From Nakamurella leprariae (lineage in GTDB: Bacteria; Actinomycetota; Actinomycetes; Mycobacteriales; Nakamurellaceae): a stretch of DNA of 64,000 bases. Under the pieces are notes generated by a model. The model saw only the letters and a program-made list of their open reading frames with translations, had not been told where the DNA came from and ran no database searches. Shown here one piece after another: positions 28,850 to 38,388 of this stretch. The translations under genes were made by a program, and so were the position numbers. The number at the start of each line of letters is the position of its first letter. Position 1 is the first letter of the stretch. Where the stretch lies: NCBI RefSeq assembly GCF_016918035.1, contig NZ_JAERWK010000016.1, forward strand, positions 237,379 through 301,378. Direction: 5' to 3'.

Positions 28850-29806
28850 TCAGCTGCCGGGGGTGGTCCCGATCCACTGGGCGTAGATGTCGTCGTACCG
28901 GCCGTCCTCGCGAGCGGCCTCGAGGGTGCCGTCGACCACGCGCTTGAGGGCGTCGTTGCCCAGCTTCATGCCGAAGCCGTAGCGGTCGCCGGTGTCGAAC
29001 TGGCCGGTGATCTCGGCGCGACCCGGCTGCTCCTTGACGAACTCGCTCCACACCGGGAGGTCGTTGATCGCCGCGTCCACCTGACCGGTGACCAGGGCCT
29101 GCTGCTCGGCGGCCAGGTCCTCGAACTCGACGATCTCGTACCCGCTGGCGTCCGCGTTCTCCTGCGCGTACTCCAGCCCGGTGGTGGCCGCCTGGGCCCC
29201 GAGCCGCTTGCCGGACAGGTCGGCCAGCGTGGTGTAGCTGTCGCCGGTGCGCACCAGCAGCGCCTGGTTGGCGTCGAAGTAGCCCTCGGAGAACAGGATG
29301 ACCTGCTCGCGCTCCGGGGTGATGCTCATGGCCGCGGCGGCGATGTCGCACTTGCCGGTGGACAGGTCCTGGCCGCTCTTGATGCCCTCGAACGGGGTGT
29401 CCACGATGGTCTGCTCGACCCCGAGCTGCTCGGCGACCAGGTCGAGCATGTCGACGTCGAAGCCGACGATGTTGCCGTCGTCGTCCGGCGACTGGAACGG
29501 CGCGTACGGCAGGTGCGTGCAGGTGGTCAGCACCCCGTCGGCGATGAGCGTCTCCTTGGCCGCGTCGATGTCGGCCTGGGTGACGCCGGTCGCGGCGTCG
29601 GAACCGGACGCCGAGCTGCCCGCGGTCGAAGATCCGGCGGACGACGAGGACGTCGAGGACGCCGCTGAGGACGAACTGGCCGGCGTCGAGGAGGCGGACG
29701 AGCCGGCGTCGTCGGAGCCGCCACAGGCGGACAGCAGCAGGACGGCAGCGGCCGCGGGCACCAGCAGGGTGCGGGCGGGGCGGCGAACGGTGCTACGGAT
29801 GGTCAC
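28850..29806 (-). CDS. Polar amino acid ABC transporter substrate-binding lipoprotein
   Basis: A family 3 periplasmic binding protein of 318 residues. The GTG at 29806 has GGGAG six bases upstream and gives a lipoprotein signal, RTLLVPAAAAVLLLSACGG, followed by a Ser/Ala-rich linker. The mature part has LPYAPFQSPDDDGNIVGFDVDM and the family 3 signature SGKRLGAQAATTGLEY. A start at 29992, adding 62 residues, would bury the signal and is unlikely. It heads the operon of SBP, permease and ATPase. The promoter region upstream holds a perfect inverted repeat. Confidence 0.92.
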   Translation of the reverse strand: MTIRSTVRRPARTLLVPAAAAVLLLSACGGSDDAGSSASSTPASSSSAASSTSSSSAGSSTAGSSASGSDAATGVTQADIDAAKETLIADGVLTTCTHLPYAPFQSPDDDGNIVGFDVDMLDLVAEQLGVEQTIVDTPFEGIKSGQDLSTGKCDIAAAAMSITPEREQVILFSEGYFDANQALLVRTGDSYTTLADLSGKRLGAQAATTGLEYAQENADASGYEIVEFEDLAAEQQALVTGQVDAAINDLPVWSEFVKEQPGRAEITGQFDTGDRYGFGMKLGNDALKRVVDGTLEAAREDGRYDDIYAQWIGTTPGS

Positions 29807-29919
29807 GATCAACTCCCGGGTCACGGTCGTACTGGTCGGACGGGTTCCCGGGACCGCCACCGGCGACGCGCGTGTCAACGTCTTCGCGGGCGACCTGGGT
29901 TGCCTCGTGGTGACGAAGC

Positions 29920-29936
29920 CATGGCATCCTGCCATG
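29920..29936. promoter_or_regulatory. Candidate operator upstream of the amino acid transporter operon
   Basis: CATGGCA-TCC-TGCCATG is a perfect inverted repeat with a 3-nt spacer, 114 bp upstream of the SBP start. It does not lie in a gene. A regulator gene is not adjacent. Confidence 0.45.
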
Positions 29937-30089
29937 CGGTCGATGACGAGCAGGTTTCCTCGTGCTGGTTTCCATCCTCGGCCGATCGACACGGCAGAAC
30001 CGGATCGCGCACCGTCCGCGACGCCGCGAGATCGGAGTGTGAGCGCGGGTCCGCGGTCGCCGGGTTCGCCGGGGCCGAACCGGCCCCGC

Positions 30090-30971
30090 TCAGCTCAGCA
30101 GGTCCCGCAGCGCCGGCAGCAGGGCGCGGTCGCTGTCCAGCCAGGCCACCGACTCGAGCGAGGTGGCGTCGAGCCAGCGCAGTTCGGCGTGCTCGTGCGG
30201 CTGCGGGTCGCCGTGCTCGACCGCGGCCAGCCAACAGCGCAGCACCACCCCGTCGGGCAGCGGCACCTCCGGTCCGAGCCGGTCACCGACCACCACGGTG
30301 GCGCCCAGCTCCTCCTGCAGCTCGCGGGCCAGGGCACGCGGTTCGGTCTCCCCCGGCTCGACCTTGCCGCCGGGCAGTTCCCAGCGTCCCGCGGCGCCGG
30401 CCGGGTAGCAGCGCCGCGCGGCCAGCACCCGCCCGCCGCCGTCCAGGACGGCTCCGGCCACCACCACGACCGGCTGCCGCGCCACCAGCGCGGTCACCCC
30501 GAGCAGGATCTCGCCGACCCGGCGCAGCCGGGGCCGCAGCCGCCGGGCCGCGACCGGATCGGTCACCCGGGCGGCGAACCGCACGGTGACCGCGGTCGAC
30601 GCCGCTGAGCCGACCTCGTCGCCGGTGTCGTCGACGTCGAACGAGACCGTCAGCGCCCGACCCGGTGTCGTCACCTGCTCCAGCCGGGGCAGTCCGCCGT
30701 CCGGCCGGTCGTCGCGGGACACCCGCAGCAGCAGTGAGCGGCCCGGCAGCAGGCCGGCCAACGCACCCGCACGCCGGACCCGCATCAGGTCCGGCGGCCG
30801 GATGGTCCGGCGCGGCTCGGCGCCCAGCCCGGCGATCTCCAGCCGGCCGTCCATCACCCGGGCCGCGCGCACCCACACCTCGCCGGACCACAGCGTGCGG
30901 CGGATCGCGCCGGGCGGGGCGTCCATCGTCAGGGTGACGGCCTCCTGCACGTCCCAGCCGGGCCGCCTCAC
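30090..30971 (-). CDS. NUDIX hydrolase (MutT2-like) with extra N-terminal domain
   Basis: The C-terminal ~130 residues form a NUDIX domain with the complete box GGKVEPGETEPRALA then RELQEELG near residue 200. Mycobacterial MutT2, which sanitises CTP and 8-oxo-dGTP-like nucleotides, is only about 140 residues; this protein has 293. The first ~160 residues are an unassigned domain with alternating beta-type segments and a final helix (ARRLRPRLRRVGEILLGVTALV) that could be an SRPBCC-like fold, a guess from pattern only. The GTG at 30971 overlaps the pimE stop (GTGA), so it is coupled to pimE, matching the Rv1159-Rv1160 order. Confidence 0.82.
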   Translation of the reverse strand: MRRPGWDVQEAVTLTMDAPPGAIRRTLWSGEVWVRAARVMDGRLEIAGLGAEPRRTIRPPDLMRVRRAGALAGLLPGRSLLLRVSRDDRPDGGLPRLEQVTTPGRALTVSFDVDDTGDEVGSAASTAVTVRFAARVTDPVAARRLRPRLRRVGEILLGVTALVARQPVVVVAGAVLDGGGRVLAARRCYPAGAAGRWELPGGKVEPGETEPRALARELQEELGATVVVGDRLGPEVPLPDGVVLRCWLAAVEHGDPQPHEHAELRWLDATSLESVAWLDSDRALLPALRDLLS

Positions 30972-32236
30972 CGTCTCGCTCCGGCCGGACCGGGCACCGC
31001 GGTGGCGGCGCGGCCGGCGCGCAACCCCAGGACGAGCAGCAGTGCCAGGGTGAGCAGGCCGAGCACCGGATAGACGGTTCCCAGCCAGGACTCCCATCCG
31101 GGCCGGGTGGCCGGCTGGTCCGGGTCCTGACGGGCGATGAGCAGGCTGACCACATAGCTGAGCGTGCCGGCCAGCCACAGCCCGGCCAGCACCCGGACCG
31201 CGGGCAGCCGCGAGGACGGCCCGAGCAGGCACCACAGCAGCAGCGGCACCACCCACACCCAGTGGTGGCTCCAGGAGATCGGTGACACCAGCAGGCCGGT
31301 CAGTTGCACGGCCAGCAGCGCCGCCGCCCGGTCACCCGCCCGGGCGGTCAGCACGGTCGCGGTGACGCCGAGCGCGACGGCCAGCAGGACGGCCAGGTAC
31401 CAGGCCGTGGACACGTCGTGCCCGGCCAGCCGGGCCAGCGCCCCGCGCAGCGACTGGTTGATGGCCGACCACACCGGCCCGGTGCGGCCGGGATCGAAGA
31501 TGAGCTCGGTCCAGTACCGCCAGGTCTGGCTGGGCAGCACGGCCACGGCGATCAGAACCGTGACCGCGAAGGCGGCCACGGACCACAGCACGGCCGACCA
31601 CCGCCGCTGGACCAGGTAGAACAGCCCGGTGATCGCCGGGGTCAGCTTGATGCCGGCGGCCAGGCCGACCGTGAACCCGGCCCACAGCTCGCGGCGAGGC
31701 CCGACGGCGGCCGCGCCGGCCAGCAGCAGGGCGACCAGGAACAGGTTGATCTGCCCGTAGTTGAAGGTCGTCCGCACCGGTTCCAGCCACAGGCCCACCG
31801 CGGTGCCGGTGACCACCACGCCCCGGACGTGCGGCACCGGTCGGGTCGCCCCGCGTCCGGCCCGGCCGAGCAGCTTGAGACTGAGGAAGACGATGGCGGC
31901 CAGCGCGGCGAACGACGCCACCTGCCAGAGCACCCGGGTCACGGTCCACGGCAGCCAGCCCAGCGGCAGGAAGAGCATGGCCGAGAACGGCGGGTAGGTG
32001 AACGGCAGCTCCAGCGGCAGCGTCACGAAGTCGTACAGCCCGTCGCCCAGGTGCCGGCTGCCCTCGACGTAGACCTCCAGGTCCACCATCGCGAACGGGT
32101 CGGCCCCGGCCACGGTGGCCACCACGTGCAGCACCAGCGTCGCGGCCAGCAGCACCCAGGGGCCCGGGGACCCCAGGAACCGGTCCAGCAGTCGAGCCGC
32201 GCCGCGGCGCTCCGACCGCCGTCCCGCTTCCGTCAC
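30968..32236 (-). CDS. pimE: PimE-like alpha-1,2-mannosyltransferase (GT87)
   Basis: A 422-residue polytopic membrane protein of the GT87 (DUF2029) family. It has about ten hydrophobic segments and an acidic pair in the first periplasmic loop (AMVDLEVYVEGSRHLGDG), where the catalytic aspartate of polyprenol-phosphate-mannose-dependent enzymes lies. In mycobacteria PimE elongates phosphatidylinositol mannosides. The gene is followed by the MutT2-like gene exactly as in M. tuberculosis, which supports this subfamily over other GT87 enzymes. The GTG at 32236 has TAGGAT eight bases upstream. Confidence 0.82.
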   Translation of the reverse strand: MTEAGRRSERRGAARLLDRFLGSPGPWVLLAATLVLHVVATVAGADPFAMVDLEVYVEGSRHLGDGLYDFVTLPLELPFTYPPFSAMLFLPLGWLPWTVTRVLWQVASFAALAAIVFLSLKLLGRAGRGATRPVPHVRGVVVTGTAVGLWLEPVRTTFNYGQINLFLVALLLAGAAAVGPRRELWAGFTVGLAAGIKLTPAITGLFYLVQRRWSAVLWSVAAFAVTVLIAVAVLPSQTWRYWTELIFDPGRTGPVWSAINQSLRGALARLAGHDVSTAWYLAVLLAVALGVTATVLTARAGDRAAALLAVQLTGLLVSPISWSHHWVWVVPLLLWCLLGPSSRLPAVRVLAGLWLAGTLSYVVSLLIARQDPDQPATRPGWESWLGTVYPVLGLLTLALLLVLGLRAGRAATAVPGPAGARR

Positions 32237-32244
32237 GGTCCGCG

Positions 32245-32250
32245 ATCCTA
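32245..32250 (-). promoter_or_regulatory. -10 element of pimE (leaderless)
   Basis: TAGGAT on the minus strand is eight bases before the GTG start of pimE at 32236. Confidence 0.55.
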
Positions 32251-32259
32251 CGGGCGGGG

Positions 32260-32973
32260 TCAGCCGGTCACGGTGCCGACGAGGCCACCGAGCAGATAGG
32301 TGACGGCCATGGCGACCACGCCGCCCAGCACGTTGCGGATCACCGCGCGCGCCACCGGGGCCCGGCCCAGCCGGGCACTGACGGTGCCGGTGACGGCGAG
32401 CGCGACGGCCACGGCCACCGCGGTCATCCAGTGCGCCGGCGAGAGCACCACGGCCAGCAGCGGCACCAGCGCCCCGACCACGAACGACAGGAAGCTGGCC
32501 CCGGCGGCCTGGTACGGATCGGTCAGCTCGTCGGGGTCGACGCCGAACTCCATCTCGGCGTGGGCGGCCAGCGCGTCCCGCTCGCTGAGCTGCTCGGCGA
32601 CCCGGTGCGCGAGGTCGGGGTCCAGCCCCTTGGCCCGGTAGAACCCGGCCAGCTCGGCGAGCTCGCCCTGCGGGTCCTCGGCCAGTTCCCGCCGCTCCAT
32701 CGCCAGGGCGGCCTTCTCGGCGTCCCGCTGCGTCGACACGGACACGTACTCACCGACGGCCATGGACATCGCGCCGGCCAGCAGGCCGACGCACCCCGCG
32801 GTGAGCACGGCGGCGCGGTCGTCGGTGGCGCCGGAGAAGCCCAGGATGATCGCGGCGGTGGACACGATGCCGTCGTTGGCGCCGAGCACACCGGCCCGGA
32901 GCCAGTTCAGCCGGCTGCCCAGCCCGGGGTCGTGCGGCTCGTGCGACGGCCCCGGAACCGCCTGCTGGTCCAC
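32260..32973 (-). CDS. VIT1/CCC1 family membrane protein
   Basis: A 237-residue protein of the vacuolar iron transporter family, which moves Fe2+ or Mn2+ across membranes in characterised members. It begins with the diagnostic LNWLRAGVLGANDGIVSTAA, followed by the second helix, then a long charged cytoplasmic stretch (about residues 75-135, rich in Glu, with ferritin-like metal ligands in some homologues), and three C-terminal helices. GGAGG precedes the GTG start. Its metal is unknown. It stands alone, 23 bp before the pimE 5' side. Confidence 0.9.
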   Translation of the reverse strand: MDQQAVPGPSHEPHDPGLGSRLNWLRAGVLGANDGIVSTAAIILGFSGATDDRAAVLTAGCVGLLAGAMSMAVGEYVSVSTQRDAEKAALAMERRELAEDPQGELAELAGFYRAKGLDPDLAHRVAEQLSERDALAAHAEMEFGVDPDELTDPYQAAGASFLSFVVGALVPLLAVVLSPAHWMTAVAVAVALAVTGTVSARLGRAPVARAVIRNVLGGVVAMAVTYLLGGLVGTVTG

Positions 32974-33258
32974 CCGTTCCTCCGACTCGCTGCGTGACCG
33001 TCCGACGGACGGTCCCAGGTCGAGGCGCGCGGACGACCGCGGCGGGGGCCAGCCGGGACCGCGGCGGTCCCGGCCGACCCGATGCTCCCAGCCGTGCGGC
33101 GGTGACGACGCACCCCTCGAGCGACGTCAGCCCGCACTACCCTCTGTCGAGCGTCGACTACCGAATGTTACAGAGCCGTCCGGCTCAGACTCAACGATCG
33201 GGGAGGGTGACGCGCGCCGCCGCTCGAACCGCCGGAACCTTCCGCGGATCGCCCCGGC

Positions 33259-33741
33259 TCAGCCCGCGGTGGCCTCGTCGAGCAGCCGGAACGCGGCCGC
33301 GGCGAAGGCCTGCATGTTCGCCCACCGGTCCTGCTCGCCGGTCTCCAGCGTGGTGACCGCCTCGACCGGACCGGCCAGCGCCACGCAGGTGTGGCCGGCG
33401 GCGTCGCCGTACGGGTTGCCGACCGGACCGGCCGCCCCGGTCTCCGACAGGCCCCAGGTGGCGCCCAGCCGCTCTCTGACCGTGGCCGCCAGGATCTGCG
33501 CGTACGGCTCGCTGGACGAGCGGGTGTGCTTGACCGAGAAGTTGGAGATGCCCAACAGGGTGGCGCGGGCCGGCATCGTGTAGAGCACGCCGCCGCCCAG
33601 GTAGTAGGCGGAGGCCCCGGGCACGGCCAGCAGCGTCGCCGAGATGAGCCCGCCCGAGGACGTCTCGGCGATGGCGATCGTCTCGCCCCGCTCCTTGAGC
33701 CGCTCGCCCAGTACCCGCGCCTGCTCCAGCAACGCCTGCAT
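33259..33741 (-). CDS. pncC: CinA-type nicotinamide-nucleotide amidohydrolase
   Basis: A 160-residue CinA C-terminal domain protein. Homologues deamidate nicotinamide mononucleotide, recycling NAD. The catalytic serine region is AIAETSSGGLISATL, and SETGAAGPVGNPYG is the second conserved loop. The usual AESCTGG is here AETSSGG, a common actinobacterial variation. I start at ATG 33741, with GGGAG five bases upstream; GTG 33753 is an alternative. It is divergent from the MFS gene. Confidence 0.88.
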   Translation of the reverse strand: MQALLEQARVLGERLKERGETIAIAETSSGGLISATLLAVPGASAYYLGGGVLYTMPARATLLGISNFSVKHTRSSSEPYAQILAATVRERLGATWGLSETGAAGPVGNPYGDAAGHTCVALAGPVEAVTTLETGEQDRWANMQAFAAAAFRLLDEATAG

Positions 33742-33909
33742 GTCCGCTCCCACCTACGTGCGTGTCGGTTCGTCGATGAACGCCGGAGATCGTCGCACGC
33801 CGGTCCGACACCGGGTCGGTCGCGCTCGTCACTGCCCAGACGCTCGCCCAACTTCATTAGCCGCGGTAAGCTTCCGCGGTGCTCGAGACCATCACCGCGG
33901 AGCGATCGG

Positions 33910-35337
33910 ATGACTGATCGGCTGATCGACCGCACCGCGAGCGCCCGTTTGCTGCCCGTCCTGGTCTGGGCCGCCCTGTCCACCGCAGTGGTCAGTTCGC
34001 TCGGCATGCTGCTGGTGCCGACCATCTCCCAGGAGCTCGACGTCCCGGTGAGCGCCGCCCAGTGGATGCTCACGGTCAACCTGCTGGTGGGTGCGGTCGC
34101 CACTCCGGTCATGGGGCGACTGAGCGACGGGCCGCACAAGAAGCGGCTCCTCGTGGTCTCCCTGTCGATCATCCTGGTCGGATCCGTCACCGCAGCCCTG
34201 GCGCCGAACTTCACCGTGTTCCTGATCGGTCGCGCGCTGCAGGGGCTGACGTACGGCATCGTGCCGGTGACGATCGCCCTCGCGCGGCGCTACCTGCCCG
34301 AGGCGACGGCGGCGTCCGGCATCTCGAGCCTGTCGGTGACGGTCGCCACCGGGATCGGCATCGGCTACCCGCTCACCGGCATCATCGCCGGGCTGCTCGA
34401 CTACCGGATGGCGTTCTGGTTCGCCGCACTCTTCGTGACGTCGGCCATCGCGGTGGTGCTCCGCGCCGTGCCGGCCGGGCCCGACGAGCGAGCGCCGCGC
34501 ACGTCGTTCGACGGCACCGGCGCGACGCTGCTCGCCCTCGGGCTCGGCGGCCTGCTGGTCGCGGTCAGCGAGGGACCCAACTGGGGCTGGGATTCCCCCG
34601 CCATCATCGGCACCACGGTGGCCGTCGGTCTCCTGCTGACCGCGTGGGTGCTGGTGGAGCTGCGGGTGCGGCACCCGCTGGTCAACCTGCGGGTGCTGCG
34701 GCACGGCGACGCACTACTGGCCAACGCCACCGCCATCGGCCTGGGCACCGTGATGTACATGGGTCTGTCGATCGGCAGCCTGATCGCCCAGGCGCCGAGC
34801 GAGACCGGCTACGGCATCGCCCTGCCGGTGCTCTGGGCCGGCTTCGTGATGTTCCCGCTGTCCGTCGGCAGTTTCGGCGCCAACCGACTGGTGCACCGGT
34901 TCGCCGGGCGGATCCACCCCACCACCCTGCTGCCCACCGGTGCCGCGCTGGTCACCGTCTCGACCGTGCTCCTGCTGTTCGCCCACGACACACTCGCGGA
35001 GATCCTGATCGCCACGCTGTTGCTGGGTATCGGCCTCGGCAGCACGTACGCCGCCATGCCCGGGCTGATCGCCCGCAGCGTGGCCAGCGAGGAACTCGGG
35101 AGCGCCGTCAGTTTCAACCAGGTGCTGCGCACGGTCGGCGGATCCTTCGGCAGCGCGATCTCCGGCGCGGTGCTGGCCGCCAACATGGCCCCCGACCTGC
35201 ACCCGTCCGGCACCGGGATCGACACGGCCCTGGCCATCGGGGCCGTCGGATGCGCCGCACTGCTGATCGCGCTGCTCATCCACCAGGTGGGGATGCGCGC
35301 CCGGGCGCGCCGAGTGACGGCGGCGGACCCGGCCTGA
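33910..35337 (+). CDS. MFS drug-efflux transporter (14-TM type)
   Basis: A 475-residue major facilitator of the EmrB/QacA group, with about 14 hydrophobic segments. The motif A region between TM2 and TM3 reads GRLSDGPHKKRLL, slightly altered from GxLaDrxGrkxxl, and the motif C region in TM5 reads GIGIGYPLTGIIAG. The ATG at 33910 is used, with GGAG upstream; starts further left fall in the cinA-antisense region. The C-terminus is basic and cytoplasmic. No regulator is adjacent. Substrate unknown. Confidence 0.88.
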   Translation: MTDRLIDRTASARLLPVLVWAALSTAVVSSLGMLLVPTISQELDVPVSAAQWMLTVNLLVGAVATPVMGRLSDGPHKKRLLVVSLSIILVGSVTAALAPNFTVFLIGRALQGLTYGIVPVTIALARRYLPEATAASGISSLSVTVATGIGIGYPLTGIIAGLLDYRMAFWFAALFVTSAIAVVLRAVPAGPDERAPRTSFDGTGATLLALGLGGLLVAVSEGPNWGWDSPAIIGTTVAVGLLLTAWVLVELRVRHPLVNLRVLRHGDALLANATAIGLGTVMYMGLSIGSLIAQAPSETGYGIALPVLWAGFVMFPLSVGSFGANRLVHRFAGRIHPTTLLPTGAALVTVSTVLLLFAHDTLAEILIATLLLGIGLGSTYAAMPGLIARSVASEELGSAVSFNQVLRTVGGSFGSAISGAVLAANMAPDLHPSGTGIDTALAIGAVGCAALLIALLIHQVGMRARARRVTAADPA

Positions 35338-35644
35338 GCCGTCCGGGACTGCACCGCGTCGCCGCGCCCACCCGAGCTGGCCAGGGTGCTGCTCGACGGG
35401 CCTGCCCGGGTTCCCGCCCAGGGCCGGGTCCGCCCGGGGGGCACCCGCTGAGGATCCTGGCCACGACCTCGCCGCTGCTGGGCCACTTCCTGCCGATGGC
35501 CGCCGCTGCGGGCGGCGCAACGAAGAGGCGGTGCTGCCGGGATTGCTCGGGCGGCCGCGGCGAACGGGCTGTGACGCCACCCGACCGACCGCCGGAACGG
35601 GCCTGACCTACGCTGCGGGCACACGGGACCGACTGGGAGCTGAT
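35338..35644 (+). pseudogene. Gap with a remnant of an MGT-family glycosyltransferase
   Basis: Between the MFS and AlkD genes the only coding-like signal is at 35448-35510. There the plus strand reads LRILATTSPLLGHFLPMAAA, the typical N-terminus of UDP-glycosyltransferase-like (MGT) proteins. No start codon precedes it in a suitable place (the equivalent of Met is CTG) and the frame then turns into Cys/Arg-rich noise. It is a truncated remnant. The rest of the 307-bp gap shows nothing I can assign except the Shine-Dalgarno of the AlkD-like gene. Confidence 0.5.
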
Positions 35645-36325
35645 GTGGCCGGAACGACGACCGCTGGAACGCCCATCGACGAGGTGCTGGCCGAGTTGGC
35701 CACCCTGGAAGACCCGAGGATCCGCGAGGTGAACGCCAGGCACGGCGACGACCACGCGGTGAATCTGGGCCACCTGCGGGCCGTGGCCAAGCGCCTGAAG
35801 ACGCAACCTGACCTGGCTCGCGAGTTGTGGGCGACCGACGACAGCGCAGCCAAGCTCCTGGCCGTCCTGGTCTGCCGGCCGAAACAGTTCGATCGAGACG
35901 AACTGGACGGCATGCTCCGCGCCGCGCGTACGCCCAAAGTGCACGACTGGCTGGTGGGCTCCGTGGTCAGGAAGAGTCCGCACGCCGAAGCACTGCGGCT
36001 GGCCTGGCTGACGGATCCGGACGCGGGGGTCGCGAGCGCAGGGTGGGCGATGACCACGGAACGGGTGGCCAGGCGACCCGAGGGCCTCGATGTCACGGAG
36101 CTGCTCGACGTCATCGAGGCCGAGATGAAGGACGCCCCGGACCGACTGCAGTGGGCGATGAACCACTGCCTGGCCCAGATCGGCATCTCGCACGCCCGGC
36201 ACCGGGCTCGGGCGATCGACATCGGTGAGCGACTCGAGGTCCTCAAGGACTACCCGACTGCGCCGAACTGCACCTCGCCCTACGCGCCCGTGTGGATCGC
36301 TGAGATGGTGCGCCGCGCCGGATGA
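35645..36325 (+). CDS. AlkD-like DNA alkylation repair protein
   Basis: A 226-residue helical-repeat protein with the pattern of AlkD/AlkC-type DNA glycosylases, which excise bulky or cationic alkylated bases. Repeated helix pairs are visible, such as LGHLRAVAKRLKTQPDLARELW, where the lysine-arginine stretch faces DNA in AlkD, and DWLVGSVVRKSPHAEALRLAW. I start at GTG 35645, with GGGAG five bases upstream. Base composition is less GC-rich than neighbours, and the upstream gap holds a gene remnant, so this stretch may be recently acquired. The family call is from repeat pattern and rests on no single catalytic motif. Confidence 0.72.
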   Translation: MAGTTTAGTPIDEVLAELATLEDPRIREVNARHGDDHAVNLGHLRAVAKRLKTQPDLARELWATDDSAAKLLAVLVCRPKQFDRDELDGMLRAARTPKVHDWLVGSVVRKSPHAEALRLAWLTDPDAGVASAGWAMTTERVARRPEGLDVTELLDVIEAEMKDAPDRLQWAMNHCLAQIGISHARHRARAIDIGERLEVLKDYPTAPNCTSPYAPVWIAEMVRRAG

Positions 36326-36358
36326 CCGCACGCGGCACCGTGCGAGCCCAGCCGTGGA

Positions 36359-37450
<1,092 letters not shown>

Positions 37451-37458
37451 GGGCCTTG

Positions 37459-37464
37459 AGTCTA
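37459..37464 (-). promoter_or_regulatory. -10 element of ychF (leaderless)
   Basis: TAGACT on the minus strand is eight bases before the GTG at 37450. It overlaps the 3' end of the oxidoreductase gene upstream. Confidence 0.55.
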
Positions 37465-38388
37465 GGTGCCGGTGACGGCCTGCTCGGTCAATCGGGCCAG
37501 GTACCGGCCCCGTTCCGCGTCCAGCGGATGCGGCCGGCCGGTGCGCACCGCCGCCGCGAACTCCGCGGTCAGCGCCCGACGGGCGGCCGGGTCGTCGCCG
37601 GCCACCGGGTCGGTGAGGGTGACCTCGCCGCCGGCGGTCAGCACCGAGGTGCGGAACGTCATGCCCTCGACCGGCGCGGTGATGGACAGGATGGCCTGGC
37701 TGACCGCGCCGCCCCGGTGGGTCACGTCCAGCACCACCCAGTCGGTCCGGCCACCGCCGTGCTTCCGTTCGACCTGTGGGGTCGGGGCCCGGCGGACCTG
37801 TTCGATCCGCCCCACCCCGGCGTCCAGCAGGTCGAGCACGTGCGGCGCCAGATCGGGCAGCGCCCCGTGCTGCTGCCGCCACGGCGTCGCGAACATCCCG
37901 CCCTCCCGGGCCGCCGACGAGATGAAGACGGCCTGCCCGGCCACCGGACCGGCCGGCGCGACCCGGGCCAGGAAATCCCGCACCAGCGGGGAGAACCGGT
38001 TGGTCAGGTTCAGCACGCTGATCACGCCGGCGACCCTGACGGCATCGGCGACCCGATCGGCCTGCTCCAGGGTCAGCCCCAACGGCTTGTCCAGCAACAG
38101 GTGTCGCCCGGCGGCGGCCGCACGCACGGCCAGGTCGGGTTGCACGTCCGGCGGCACCGCGAAGGCGACCGCCTCGCACCGGCCGAACAGTTCGTCCAGC
38201 GAGGCGCACGCCTTGGCCTGGTACCGGTCGGCCAGCGCTGTCGCCGCCTCCGAGCGGCGGGCCCACACGGCGGTCAGCCGGGTCCGCGGCCCGGTGGCCA
38301 GCGTCGGCGCCCAGAACTGCTGGGCCCACGGCCCCGCGCCGACCAGACCGACCCGGACCGGCGGCAGCGGCGATCCCGGCCCGGTCAT
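37462..38388 (-). CDS. Gfo/Idh/MocA family oxidoreductase
   Basis: A 308-residue NAD(P)-dependent enzyme acting on a sugar, inositol or similar polyol. The Rossmann start is VRVGLVGAGPWAQQFWAPTL, the second conserved block is LLLDKPLGLTLEQADRV (the EKP-type motif as DKP, lysine being catalytic), and a conserved histidine stands in the middle, in DLAPHVLDLLDAG. The ATG at 38388 overlaps the methyltransferase stop by 4 bp (ATGA). It ends 11 bp before the ychF start. The reaction cannot be deduced. The methyltransferase partner suggests a small modification pathway. Confidence 0.85.
   Translation of the reverse strand: MTGPGSPLPPVRVGLVGAGPWAQQFWAPTLATGPRTRLTAVWARRSEAATALADRYQAKACASLDELFGRCEAVAFAVPPDVQPDLAVRAAAAGRHLLLDKPLGLTLEQADRVADAVRVAGVISVLNLTNRFSPLVRDFLARVAPAGPVAGQAVFISSAAREGGMFATPWRQQHGALPDLAPHVLDLLDAGVGRIEQVRRAPTPQVERKHGGGRTDWVVLDVTHRGGAVSQAILSITAPVEGMTFRTSVLTAGGEVTLTDPVAGDDPAARRALTAEFAAAVRTGRPHPLDAERGRYLARLTEQAVTGT

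Noticed and set aside
32974..33258. Gap between the VIT and CinA genes checked for tRNA or small RNA
   Set aside because: No cloverleaf, CCA end or stable extended stem was seen. Reading frames there are compositionally noise.
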